DNA of 64,000 nt. Source: JBJMQS01 sp045802605. GTDB lineage: Bacteria; Planctomycetota; Planctomycetia; Gemmatales; Gemmataceae. The translations under genes and the position numbers were made by a program. Positions 32,301 through 36,296 of the stretch are shown here, piece after piece. The notes under the pieces were generated by a model. The model made no database searches. It was not told the origin of the DNA and saw only the letters and a program-made list of their open reading frames with translations. Where the stretch lies: NCBI GenBank assembly GCA_045802605.1, contig JBJMQS010000070.1, positions 1 to 64,000 on the forward strand, read 5' to 3'. The stretch's first letter is position 1. Every line of letters begins with the position of its first letter.

Positions 32301-32892
32301 TCCGACCGTTGTCTCAGTGGTTCTCGACGAAGGTACCGGCAACACCAATATCTTCGGCGTGAATGGCACAATCCAGCGTTCGGAAGTCCGCCGCATTATC
32401 GTGACCTTCTCGACGCCGGTGACCTTTACGGGCGCCAATGCCTTTAGTCTGGTACGAAGTGCGTCGAGCTTGAGCTCGCCCGCGGGCGGTACTGGACCGG
32501 TCTCGTTGACGACCAATCCTGCGTCGGGCACCGCCAGCGTTGTCACTATCACCTTCAATGCGGGAACGTTTGTCGACAGCACTAAGTCGTTGCAAGACGG
32601 CCGGTACGACTTCAACATCGATGCAACGAAAGTCAGCAATGGTGGTGGTCAGCTCAACGGTAATGGCACACCCGGCACCGACTATCATGTCAACGGTTCC
32701 AACCTCGCCAACAAGTTCTACCGGTTCTATGGTGACGAGAATGGCGACGGTGGTGTTGATCAGACCGATTACCTAGCTTTCCGCAATGCTCTCTCGAATG
32801 GCCCCAACACGGTGTTCGACTTTAACGGTGACGGTGACGTCGATCAGACGGACTACTTGCGGTTCCGCCAGAACCTGTCTGGCGCTCCGTGA
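17302..32892 (+). CDS. Giant secreted beta-helix (Pmp-like) repeat protein with dockerin-like C-terminus
   Basis: A 5196-residue predicted surface or secreted protein. Residues 1-45 hold a basic stretch and the planctomycete extracellular motif LMLQPLEERQVPA rather than a classical signal peptide. Seven supermodules follow, starting near 48, 738, 1637, 2496, 3085, 3850 and 4464. Each opens with an LTLREAI/GSLRQAV-type segment, continues with many short GGAIY...NSTFSGNTA repeats like chlamydial Pmp parallel beta-helices, and closes with a YDERG...DIGAYE-type motif. An Ig-like domain of about 115 residues (pattern DVTVTGPGFG...YTVTMNPSQVxD) follows each; after supermodule five there are two. 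Supermodules 2, 6 and 7 carry an extra VDSEIV insert. The end (about 5143-5193) has two Asp-rich DxNGDGxVDQTD loops, as in type I dockerins. GAGGAG supports ATG 17302. A long structural adhesin-like role is inferred. Confidence 0.9.
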   Translation: MSPLFRSRRSTPRHTRRFNSTHRLNLDKSYRTRLMLQPLEERQVPAIFTVTNTASSGVGSLAAQLTAANTAGGSNIINFDTTVFNTATTITLTATIGSMTTAAQDLTITGVNGSVTVPVTIAGGNSVTFMTDNAASSSLLIDHLKLTNFKYSGAGGGSGGGAVVNLTGTTANVTFTADTISNNQTAVSGTSAVIDAVSGYAGTVTINSSLVTGNTGAMGGVFYSWTTATFIMSSSTFSFNTSSSSGGVVYNFSGPTTQATNCVFTNNTAGSTGGAILSPGTLTVTGSTFTNNTGSGGAVVSTGTLSLDSSTFNTNTSTSTGGAVRMGSGTITNSSFTGNTAGGAGGAVYSSGTASISTVSFTNNKSASLGGAVRTTSSLASISFASFTTNTAASSGGGLAASGITLANATFSGNTSALSGGGIYDSGAATFNQITVAGNTAAGTSGGGGIQMTSGNVTVNNSTIFGNTATGASTAASGAGLVRTSSGTLQINSTIIASNVITGTGTQGRDLYSTAAISIAGNKSLIGTNDNSSVTFTGTVLKGTNAGPINPLLAPLSDQGGFTLPGGAKIKTMALRPGSPAIDAGQDTFGFTYDERDTPYSRSAGAGVDIGAYEGLIVNPIATLLSNPVPTAGNAAYSFSVSYDAGNNLDTTTFGTADVTVNGPGFGAGQNPTSFSASGAGNAYTVTYTVPAPTGGWGFLNVGAYTVTMNPSQVSDTSSNFVGGSTLGTFKTNFAESFVVDLNSDANDGNFGVGQLTLREAIVLANTNAGILDSIAFDSTVFNSPSTITLTAVGGNITDSLTVTGPAAALTIAGAGFKGWTDSAATLSLSSLSFSGFTSSTSGAVFSMGSATVSLSSVTFSGNTSGANGGAIYMSGAASATITSSTFKQNTAATNGGAIYFGSAATVTANSTSFEANRAGGGSAIFANSTFAFSGNSDTIKNNVGTGTSGTSAATLMLVSGSSTVSITNSSVTGNSTGFRGGLLYVFNSGSNITVSNTVLDKNTAGGGGGAIYTFSTSTVTLNSDTITNNSATGSGGAVLAGGILNMSSTTLSGNTATGTGGALYISGASTITNSTFSNNTAGAAGGALRGGAGTTLSASTFTGNTAGTTGGALYTSGNATVTTTTFTSNTAASNGGAIRGGSTLTLTNSQFTGNTSNGTLGGGAIYGAGSLNASTVVFTNNIAKNATGAGGAIRTQAASTITFADFNANTAATLGGAVQNASGLLLVNNSTFRNNTAGTSGGAINQSASVTINQSTLFNNTASGSSTASTGGGGINANAAGALIVNNSTIYGNTANGSATNSAGGGISRQSSLATITVNSSIVAGNTASGSGTQGFDVYSFAGAVTIAGNNNLIGTNDNSSTTFSGTGNQIGTNASLKSPGFSTGLIDNGGVLLPDGNKIKTLVPGSTSLVIDAGALLPSTTVSAAAGTGDTTIAVTNAAQLGTGVYVLVDAEVMLITAVSGNVLTVTRAQSGTSAASHNSSANVFQAFDQRSIGFARLRGGAVDVGATEVGPIYPEAALTSAPNVPAAGATPYVFQVTWTDSDGGNIDSTTFDANDVKVTGSGYGAGVNPTSAVIKSGAGNSYVVEYTVAAPTGGWGGVNVGSYTVSVNPSQVFDLDQGASALGVAGSFKTAFATALVVDNTGDANDGNFTATNLTLREAIAIANTNGGFTDSITFDAGVFGSATTITVANGVQSIIDSVIITGPAAALTLNASPVVEQITVAPNQSLTLSNMKFTNFSAASAGGVITAGASTSISLTNVNFTSNTSSSTGGGAIAVTGNSATVSLSSVTFNKNTATTSGGAIHIGGNSVTVNVANSTFTGNTSSSVGGAIRGGASSTFNLSNSTFTGNTAAAAGGVFYSSGASNTVTLSSDTFGATGAGNGNTAGSSGGGAISMIGSSITFGMTSSTFTNNTAGSSGGAVRLSGASDSVTVTSSTLTGSTATGIAPAMYLSTSATVSISGSTFSNNTGTSTSSAIRTGSTSSVTITNSTFSGNTTSSTGGALYLNSANTVSISGSQILNNTAAFTSAGIYFVSGSITLTNDTLAGNTTNSTAGAFYISTSPSTVTLTNDVFSKNTGSTAGGVYVSASSVPLTIDGVRFDQNRAGTVGGLYVAGSSETTTVNHSMFSGNVGTTTHGGMYVGSTGTLTIQNSTFANNVAASNGGGLTVNTANTTIKNSTFAGNIATDGAGIRINSFVAGQTVSIYNSTVANNNATGSSSIAGYGGISGSSTVPVWTMFSNIVANNTGTVSNDIGLTVAAQTLNIAGDHNLVGIQGGSWAFTGSPNQVGSVSSIDPGLFALGDNAGYQLLDGTYVQTMALNSGSLARDAGSNPLGLTRDERDSGPPVHPRLLGADYDVGAFEATPVPGALAGLSLSNTPIVAGPTSYDVTVTFKDAISGIKVSTIDVNDIKVQDAFTGITYTATTFTVDSSNPNIVLATYTFTPPANAIAGQWDASDTSFFKINLAGVVTNNDPTPVAIPTGQVGSFYALLGSKAMVVTSNGDTDDSIYTTGNLTLREAINFSNINVNNLDSITFNLGAASTISLTSGYQLTDPLNVTGPGASSVTITGNDSFRIFNVNMPAGAASVDMSGLTLTHGRAANGPAINMTDGQVNLSNMVFSLNTSTSLGGAIMFTTGTLNVTGSTFQGNTAGSSGGAIYGSDTAVLTLTNDQFIANTANGVGGAVYIPIASSIVTIDPTIFKNNRGTTGGAIYLNGGSTTLIDQSYFTGNTATSARGGAIYWSPNVNGTLTVTNSTFEANTATSQGGALLTYYGNTTIQNSTFSGNRASNGGAISTYSGTGSPSLELDFVTVSGNTATAGVGGINVASTVTFTTFNATIDAKNVGTTTADLKMATGSSLNGDYNLIGVQDASWVGGGSFNKIGTKGSPIDPLLNALLDDGTGYLLPDGTRIKTMAISSPASLAYNNGGGNTFGLQYDERGIGHARDIPSGKADIGAYEHTTFPQPSAILLSAPNILAPGNGAETITIEYIDLDGGNIDTSTFDNNDIKVTGTGFGSQTVTMTGFSGAGNDYTVTYTVTAPAGGWGGTNIGAFQVVMQPTQVYDADDTLPVDPGTLGQFVTAFPTVLTVDLQGDADDGNYTVNNLTLREAILLSNQNLGLDTINFNASKFNGTVVNVATTMNITDDVVINGAGANLAKYSGQDLIQILNIQSTGTVTISGLTLTHGKITGGGAAIGFTSQTVTLNNMTLSNNSASGIGGAVNFTTGSLTVTNSTLSSNTAGNGGAVGFSTGQLLINSGSTLIGNTASVGGAIYTNDTSGSPTSSVTVLNSTLSGNTGTTDGGALYVGTATVDIETSIVKANIAPDSALIRPEGTSGNLLLPQITINNSLVSGNTSTGASHGLVYAFWGMTMNISNSTVVGNSCAAYGLLEPYEGAQISLINSTFTNNKTQYGVVGPYHFASGTPSITIANCTIVGNTGTSSYAGGVSEPVATPMTIDSSIIAGNVGGLAASPDIYTIGSTTITGDNNVIGLHYTGYTFTGTNNHEGATTATLELPGVFAFSDNGGINLPDGSRLPTMRPRGGTSASFDPAGNKHVLYAYDDGVTTGFSGNNNQAQTNDERGPGYARDVNASGNPGVDVGAVQRYSPFPLVTFVSPSSVTVVGSTPNTVVVQYTDNNKINASSIDINDITITGPSGNLTITSVAKSSAVNATPLTATYTFTVPGGGTWLAPANGAYSVSINANQVFDTDPSPNAIAAGQIGTFNVNISLPIATLVSPTLITTPGSTLNTAVVTYSTPSSLIDVSKIDTSDIVITGPGAVTLPVTGVTYSPLTNGSPITATYTFDISSLPGSKWSSAQNGAWSVGFVANQIADTAGQKINASTATFNVAIGKLWHVTLLSDSNTADGADTTGQSGDLRYCVTGANNETGAIVDTIVFDTTVFGTSQTIPLTAVEPTITHALLINGPGVNNVVLNAAASAQIFNIGAADVTMSDMALQGNGSFAGTGAAINFTTSVLTLSNIRITGATSTSNGGGIAFTTGTLNASGLTVQNSQAVSGGAIYFNSGTANIRQSKINSNSATSLGGGIYISSTGTLNLTESTMNGNTSTSDGGAIYNFSGGNNNIVRSTISNNVSNVTAGQGGGGIYLYGGTSTIISSTFANNTSNNSPGGGIVMLGGSALSIFGSTFSGNTAGTSLGGGIAVSSGTLSQVVSTIISANSATTGPDLSGTVGAFSYSLISNTAGATGQASSGGTGSIYNQSAGLGSLSPNGGLTLTMLPGSAPIGTGLDIVFGNLSGAATSGDTTVTVTGGISQAFLNEYVRVDSEIVRITAINGSTITVARGQDGTTAAAHSTGANIYMAYDQRGIGFRRAFQGTVVDIGAVQGDHKSPSGKMTAIPAVTVSGSTPNSVVVTYVDDGGILSSTIGTGNITITGPTGPLSITGFTKSSNSNVTPLTATYTFNPPSGNWSSADNGTWSVNVTANSVEDTNDNLFVAAGSVGTFNVGIGGVFVVTNTNDAGLGSLRQAVLNANSASAASNTISFDSTVFNTAQTITLTSGELLDSDVALIINGPGADKLTVSGNNASRIFHVNNGANELDINGMTITGGTFAGMGGAILVGTGDTLTLNNVTMSGNNASTGGAIGVDASVSPSTANVRIANSTLSGNSASSAGGAVYFLRGMTLSVINSTLANNNAGTGVGGAIGGFTTSSGKIYLHNSTVTGNNAATGGAMRFTGVAYSAGILDLESTIVTGNTGASGVDIYGPSQAGWVTSNFSVVGAISNGAAALAGANNLTVGTDPLLNPLANNGGQTQTMSLQTLPVVSPAQQAGSATLTTITANMTVGDTAMTVADANVFVIGMYVKIDSEIVKVTSTTGTLIGVARAQSGTTAAAHTSAASVNLAYDQRGLGHVRVSGAAADIGAFEVIPPTGTLNAANVTSGGASTYAFSVVYADNFGVDTTTIGTADVTVTGPGVGSPFTPTGVTVTGSGTSVTATYTISAPGGLFDTPDNGTYTVTMNANQVADLDGGAVVASGTLGTYQVNISAVAPPTVVSVVLDEGTGNTNIFGVNGTIQRSEVRRIIVTFSTPVTFTGANAFSLVRSASSLSSPAGGTGPVSLTTNPASGTASVVTITFNAGTFVDSTKSLQDGRYDFNIDATKVSNGGGQLNGNGTPGTDYHVNGSNLANKFYRFYGDENGDGGVDQTDYLAFRNALSNGPNTVFDFNGDGDVDQTDYLRFRQNLSGAP
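21561..21765 (+). repeat. VDSEIV-type insert, copy 1 (in giant gene)
   Basis: Encodes about 68 residues inserted just before the closing FDQRS motif of supermodule 2. Core: VDAEVMLITAVSG, then VTRAQSGTSAASH. Related to copies at 30044 and 31659. Confidence 0.7.
30044..30243 (+). repeat. VDSEIV-type insert, copy 2 (in giant gene)
   Basis: Encodes about 66 residues placed before the closing YDQRG motif of supermodule 6. Core: VDSEIVRITAING, then VARGQDGTTAAAH. Confidence 0.7.
31659..31863 (+). repeat. VDSEIV-type insert, copy 3 (in giant gene)
   Basis: Encodes about 68 residues placed before the closing YDQRG motif of supermodule 7. Core: IDSEIVKVTSTTG, then VARAQSGTTAAAH. All three copies share the same position and the change from DER to DQR in the closing motif. 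Confidence 0.7.
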
Positions 32893-32917
32893 TGCAGGGG
32901 TTTGAAAAGTAACAAAT

Positions 32918-32947
32918 CACGGCCCGCAGGAAATCCTGCGGGCCGTG
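32918..32947 (+). terminator. Terminator of the giant gene
   Basis: A 13-bp perfect GC-rich stem (CACGGCCCGCAGG with its complement) around an AAAT loop starts 25 bases after the stop codon. The trailing T-run is short (CTTTAA). As the strongest hairpin in this region it probably ends the 15.6-kb transcript. Confidence 0.75.
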
Positions 32948-33172
32948 TGCTTTAACCGAGAGCTCAATCGCAAGACGTGCAATTCGGGCCAAAGCCCTGG
33001 AATCGACGCAACCGCTTTAGCCGGACCGTTGACCTTGTCTTCACCCCTCAAGCTCCGCGTGATCGGCAAAGGCCTCGCCAATTACCAGATACCCACCGCC
33101 CCCACTGTTGCGTGACCGGCAGAACTTCAATAAAAGGGCGACCGGAGCGACACACATCACCCGCTTTGCCGT

Positions 33173-33201
33173 TTGACTTCATCCCATCCTCAGCCTACAT
33201 T
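33173..33201 (+). promoter_or_regulatory. Candidate promoter for the RTX/CAP/FG-GAP gene
   Basis: TTGACT at 33173-33178, a 17-nt spacer and TACATT at 33196-33201 lie about 90 bases before the start codon at 33291. Both hexamers are close to the vegetative consensus. Confidence 0.5.
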
Positions 33202-33290
33202 TTTCTCACCCCCCTCTCGTAGACCGCATAACCGGCCACGGCCCGATCCCCTAGGCCCTACAACAAGAGCATTCATCAGGAGTGGACTTC

Positions 33291-35189
33291 ATGCTCCCAA
33301 GCGGCCGAACTGCGCGTCTGCGACTTTTGATTTTGGAATCCCGAGAAACCCCCGCTGTCACCGCCGGTGTGCTCAACGGTGTGTTGACAGTGTTGGGCGA
33401 CAGTTCAGCGAACAACATTTCCGTCGTGCCCAATGGGAACTCGTTTTACGTCGCGGCCACAGGCCAGAGCTTTGACGGAGCGGGTGTATCCGCCATCGTC
33501 ATCGACGGTGGACAAGGCGACGATTCGATCTCCGTTGGTGGCGGCATCGTTCAACAATGCTGGCTCTTCGGCGGCTCCGGCAACGATCGAATCGTGAGCG
33601 GCGGTTGGGGCAACGATCTCATCTATGGCGGCAATGGCGACGACTACCTCGATGGTGGCCCCGGCAATGACACGATTTATGGCGGAGCCGGAAATGACAG
33701 TTTGGCCGACACGCAAGGCAACAACGTGCTGGATCAGGGCAGCCCGTATCAGACGGCGCCGCTCGGTTCGGTCGAATCGCAGATCGTCTCTTTAGTGAAT
33801 CAACAGCGGGCGGCGGCCGGTCTGCCGGCGCTTTCGGTCAGCCCCGTGCTCACGTTTTCCGCAGTGATGCAGTCAACGCAGATGGCTCAGCAGAGTGCCG
33901 TGCAAGGCCTCAGCGGCGCGATGCAGCACACGCTCATGGGCGTGGCACTGCCCACGATGTCTTCGCGCGATGCCTACGCCGGCTACGACTATTACGCCAT
34001 TGGCGAGAACATCGCCTACGGTTACAGCGGTGCCGACGATGTGATGAATGCCTGGATGAATTCCTCAGGTCACCGGGCCAATATCCTCGATCCGACATAT
34101 TCCGAGATCGGCGTCAGCATCAAAGCGAACGCCGATGGCGTGCTTTATTTCACTCAGGAATTCGGCAAATCCATAGCGCCCACGAGTGGCGGTAGTTCTG
34201 GTTCAACGGTAGGTTCGACAGGCGGATCCACCGGTTCGACGGGATCGTCCACGATGACGATCACCGGGCCAACTGCGTCCAAGCTAATCGCCATCGCGGC
34301 TAACGCCGGTGGCTCTTCACGAGTTGTCGTGAACGATGCTGCAACGGGTGCCCCGCGGTTTAGCTTCACCGCTTACGATCCGAGTTTTCGCGGCGGCGTC
34401 CGCGTCGCGATTGGCGATGTGACCGGCGATGGCATTGACGACATCATCACCGCGCCGGGAGCGGGCGGTGGACCGCACATCAAAGTCATCGACGGCTCCA
34501 ACGGGCAGGTCGTCCGCAGCTTCTTTGCCTATGCCGCTTCATTCACCGATGGTGTCTTCGTGGCGGCCGGCGACGTCGATGGTGACGGGCACGCCGATAT
34601 CATCACGGGAGCAGGCGCGGGTGGCGGTCCCCATGTGCGGGTATTCTCCGGTGCTACTGGAGCAGAGCTCGCTGGGTTTTTCGCATATCCAGCAAGCTTC
34701 CTCGGTGGCGTCAATGTGGCGGCCGGCGACATCAACGGCGACGGCCATGCTGATATCATCACCGGCGCGGGCCCCGGTGGCGGGCCACTCGTTCGCGTTT
34801 TCAATGGCGCCGATATGTCGAACGAGGCTAGCTTTTATGCCTATTCCAGTCGTTTCACTGGCGGTGTCAACGTCGCCGCGGGCGATATCGACGGCGATGG
34901 CAGAGCCGATATTATCACAGGCGCTGGTGCCGGTGGTGGGCCACACGTCCAGGTGTTTTCGGGCGCCAACCTCGCGATTCTGCGGAGCTTCTTTGCCTAC
35001 GGCTCGGAGTTCTCCGGCGGTGTTTGTGTCGCGTGTGCGGACCAAAATGGGGATGGACGCGCTGACCTTCTGGTGAGTGGCGGCCCTGGAGCGGCACAGT
35101 CGATTCGCGCGCTCAGCGGCCTTTCGCTGAATGAGATCCGCTCCTTCACCTTCGATCCGGCCTTCCTGGGTGGTTGCTACGTCGGGTAG
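33291..35189 (+). CDS. Secreted mosaic protein: RTX, CAP/SCP and FG-GAP repeats
   Basis: A 632-residue exported protein with four parts. The N-terminus carries a planctomycete LILESRETPAV motif. Residues about 70-150 hold RTX-type calcium-binding nonapeptides (GGSGNDRI, GGNGDDYLDGG, GGAGNDSL). About 165-295 is a CAP/SCP domain with the cavity signatures QHTLMG, IGENIAYGY and SSGHRANIL. A Gly/Ser/Thr linker of about 35 residues leads to five FG-GAP/VCBS-like repeats spaced about 53 residues apart, each with a DxxGDGxxD loop and ITGAGAGGGPHVxVF. AGGAG lies 8 nt before ATG 33291, so this start is preferred to the GTG at 33282. A calcium-stabilised adhesin or matrix protein is inferred. Confidence 0.85.
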   Translation: MLPSGRTARLRLLILESRETPAVTAGVLNGVLTVLGDSSANNISVVPNGNSFYVAATGQSFDGAGVSAIVIDGGQGDDSISVGGGIVQQCWLFGGSGNDRIVSGGWGNDLIYGGNGDDYLDGGPGNDTIYGGAGNDSLADTQGNNVLDQGSPYQTAPLGSVESQIVSLVNQQRAAAGLPALSVSPVLTFSAVMQSTQMAQQSAVQGLSGAMQHTLMGVALPTMSSRDAYAGYDYYAIGENIAYGYSGADDVMNAWMNSSGHRANILDPTYSEIGVSIKANADGVLYFTQEFGKSIAPTSGGSSGSTVGSTGGSTGSTGSSTMTITGPTASKLIAIAANAGGSSRVVVNDAATGAPRFSFTAYDPSFRGGVRVAIGDVTGDGIDDIITAPGAGGGPHIKVIDGSNGQVVRSFFAYAASFTDGVFVAAGDVDGDGHADIITGAGAGGGPHVRVFSGATGAELAGFFAYPASFLGGVNVAAGDINGDGHADIITGAGPGGGPLVRVFNGADMSNEASFYAYSSRFTGGVNVAAGDIDGDGRADIITGAGAGGGPHVQVFSGANLAILRSFFAYGSEFSGGVCVACADQNGDGRADLLVSGGPGAAQSIRALSGLSLNEIRSFTFDPAFLGGCYVG

Positions 35190-35193
35190 CGAA

Positions 35194-35457
35194 CTAACTT
35201 CGTTTCAAATCCCGGGCCGGCCGGGGCTCGAACGGCGGCGGGTCTCGAAGGGCACGAGCGGCTTGCTCGCAAATCCGCGCGGCCATCGCAACTTTCAGTA
35301 GATGAATCCCGCCGCGGAACACAAAGATGCCGATGACGGCGATTGGCGTGGTTTGCCAAACCAGGCCATTTGCAAGAAACAATATTGCGAAGCTCAAGAC
35401 GGCGAGACCGACCACGACAAGCACCCAGCCGGCGATCTCCCGCAGCCAATAACTCAT
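35194..35457 (-). CDS. Small membrane protein
   Basis: An 87-residue protein with two hydrophobic segments (about 10-32 and 36-52) and a basic, Pro/Arg-rich cytoplasmic tail ending RPARDLKRS. It belongs to no family recognised here. It is the last gene of the seven-gene leftward operon, overlapping the preceding gene by ATGA, which supports it as real and coupled. It may be an accessory subunit of the membrane proteins encoded upstream. Confidence 0.7.
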   Translation of the reverse strand: MSYWLREIAGWVLVVVGLAVLSFAILFLANGLVWQTTPIAVIGIFVFRGGIHLLKVAMAARICEQAARALRDPPPFEPRPARDLKRS

Positions 35458-36296
35458 GGATTCACCTCACGAGATTCGTGTCGCACCTGCCGCCAAGCCG
35501 TCCATCGAGCGATCTTCTGCTGCTCTCGCCGCGTCTCCCGCCATACGGTATCGGTCAAAATGAGATGAGCTTGATCGCGCGACATACGCCGAGCCGAAAG
35601 ATATCCAATAAACACGCGCACGCCAATGGCCGTGATGATAACGGACCAGATAACGACCCCGAGCCGCCACTGATCGACGATCATTCGCAACGGTGGGGAG
35701 ACCAAGCCAACGAGTCTCCAAATCACAAAGGCGGCCGCGATTGCCAGTGCGGCAGGGATCAGTCCTAAGACAATTTCGTCTGGCGTCGATGTTTCCGCAG
35801 TTCGCCGTTCGCCCACGGGCGGAGCGGGCCAACTGCGGTACCACTTCCAAAGCGGATGAACGATTGTGAGCATCAGCAAGTAATCCTGGGCCGTCGAACT
35901 CTGTTGTTGTTTTGGCGGAACCCAGCGCAGGTGTGGGCGTGCATCCGGAGGCCAAAGGGAGCGCGTGACACCGACCAAACGGGTGGCAGCGACGGCGTAG
36001 ATAACAAGCGATGTAGCCATCAGTATTTCGGCCGTTTCCGGAGACGTTGCCTCGTTATCTTTCGTGATCATGACCGCGATCGCAGTCCCTAAAAGAACAA
36101 AGACCGGTGCCGAGGGCCAGCGCATGGCTAAGCCGGCCGCGCCGACCAACGACGGCAAAAAAGCCCATTCACCGGCGTAGCGAGAGTTGAGACTCAGTGC
36201 CAGTACCACGCAAGCGCAGAATCCGATGAACAAATAGCCCCGGGCCAAGCCATTGCTCCAATAAGTCGGGGCCCGCATTTTTTTGGCTTTGCTCAT
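35454..36296 (-). CDS. Polytopic membrane protein of unknown function
   Basis: A 280-residue integral membrane protein. Hydrophobic helices lie at about 20-38, 45-60, 65-78 and 90-108, then a soluble loop rich in Trp and Pro (residues about 120-165), then helices near 178-198 and 212-232, and a charged Arg-rich C-terminus. No known domain was recognised. It overlaps the DUF58 gene upstream and the small membrane gene downstream, each by ATGA. Its operon position suggests a partner of the MoxR/DUF58 system. Confidence 0.7.
   Translation of the reverse strand: MSKAKKMRAPTYWSNGLARGYLFIGFCACVVLALSLNSRYAGEWAFLPSLVGAAGLAMRWPSAPVFVLLGTAIAVMITKDNEATSPETAEILMATSLVIYAVAATRLVGVTRSLWPPDARPHLRWVPPKQQQSSTAQDYLLMLTIVHPLWKWYRSWPAPPVGERRTAETSTPDEIVLGLIPAALAIAAAFVIWRLVGLVSPPLRMIVDQWRLGVVIWSVIITAIGVRVFIGYLSARRMSRDQAHLILTDTVWRETRREQQKIARWTAWRQVRHESREVNP

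Larger units (their letters stand above)
32893..33290. other. Intergenic region between the two large secreted-protein genes
   Basis: The 398 bases contain a strong terminator stem at the left end and a promoter-like pair near 33173-33201, both listed separately. No gene is supported in between; open frames there have no recognisable family or ribosome-binding site. Confidence 0.6.

Noticed and set aside
17302..32892. Possible CRISPR or tandem DNA repeats
   Set aside because: The repeated GGTGGTGCC-like words come from the protein repeat GGAIY and vary at silent positions; spacing is irregular and in frame.
32950..33170. Possible tRNA or small RNA between the large secreted-protein genes
   Set aside because: No cloverleaf, TTCGA arm or conserved anticodon stem could be built.
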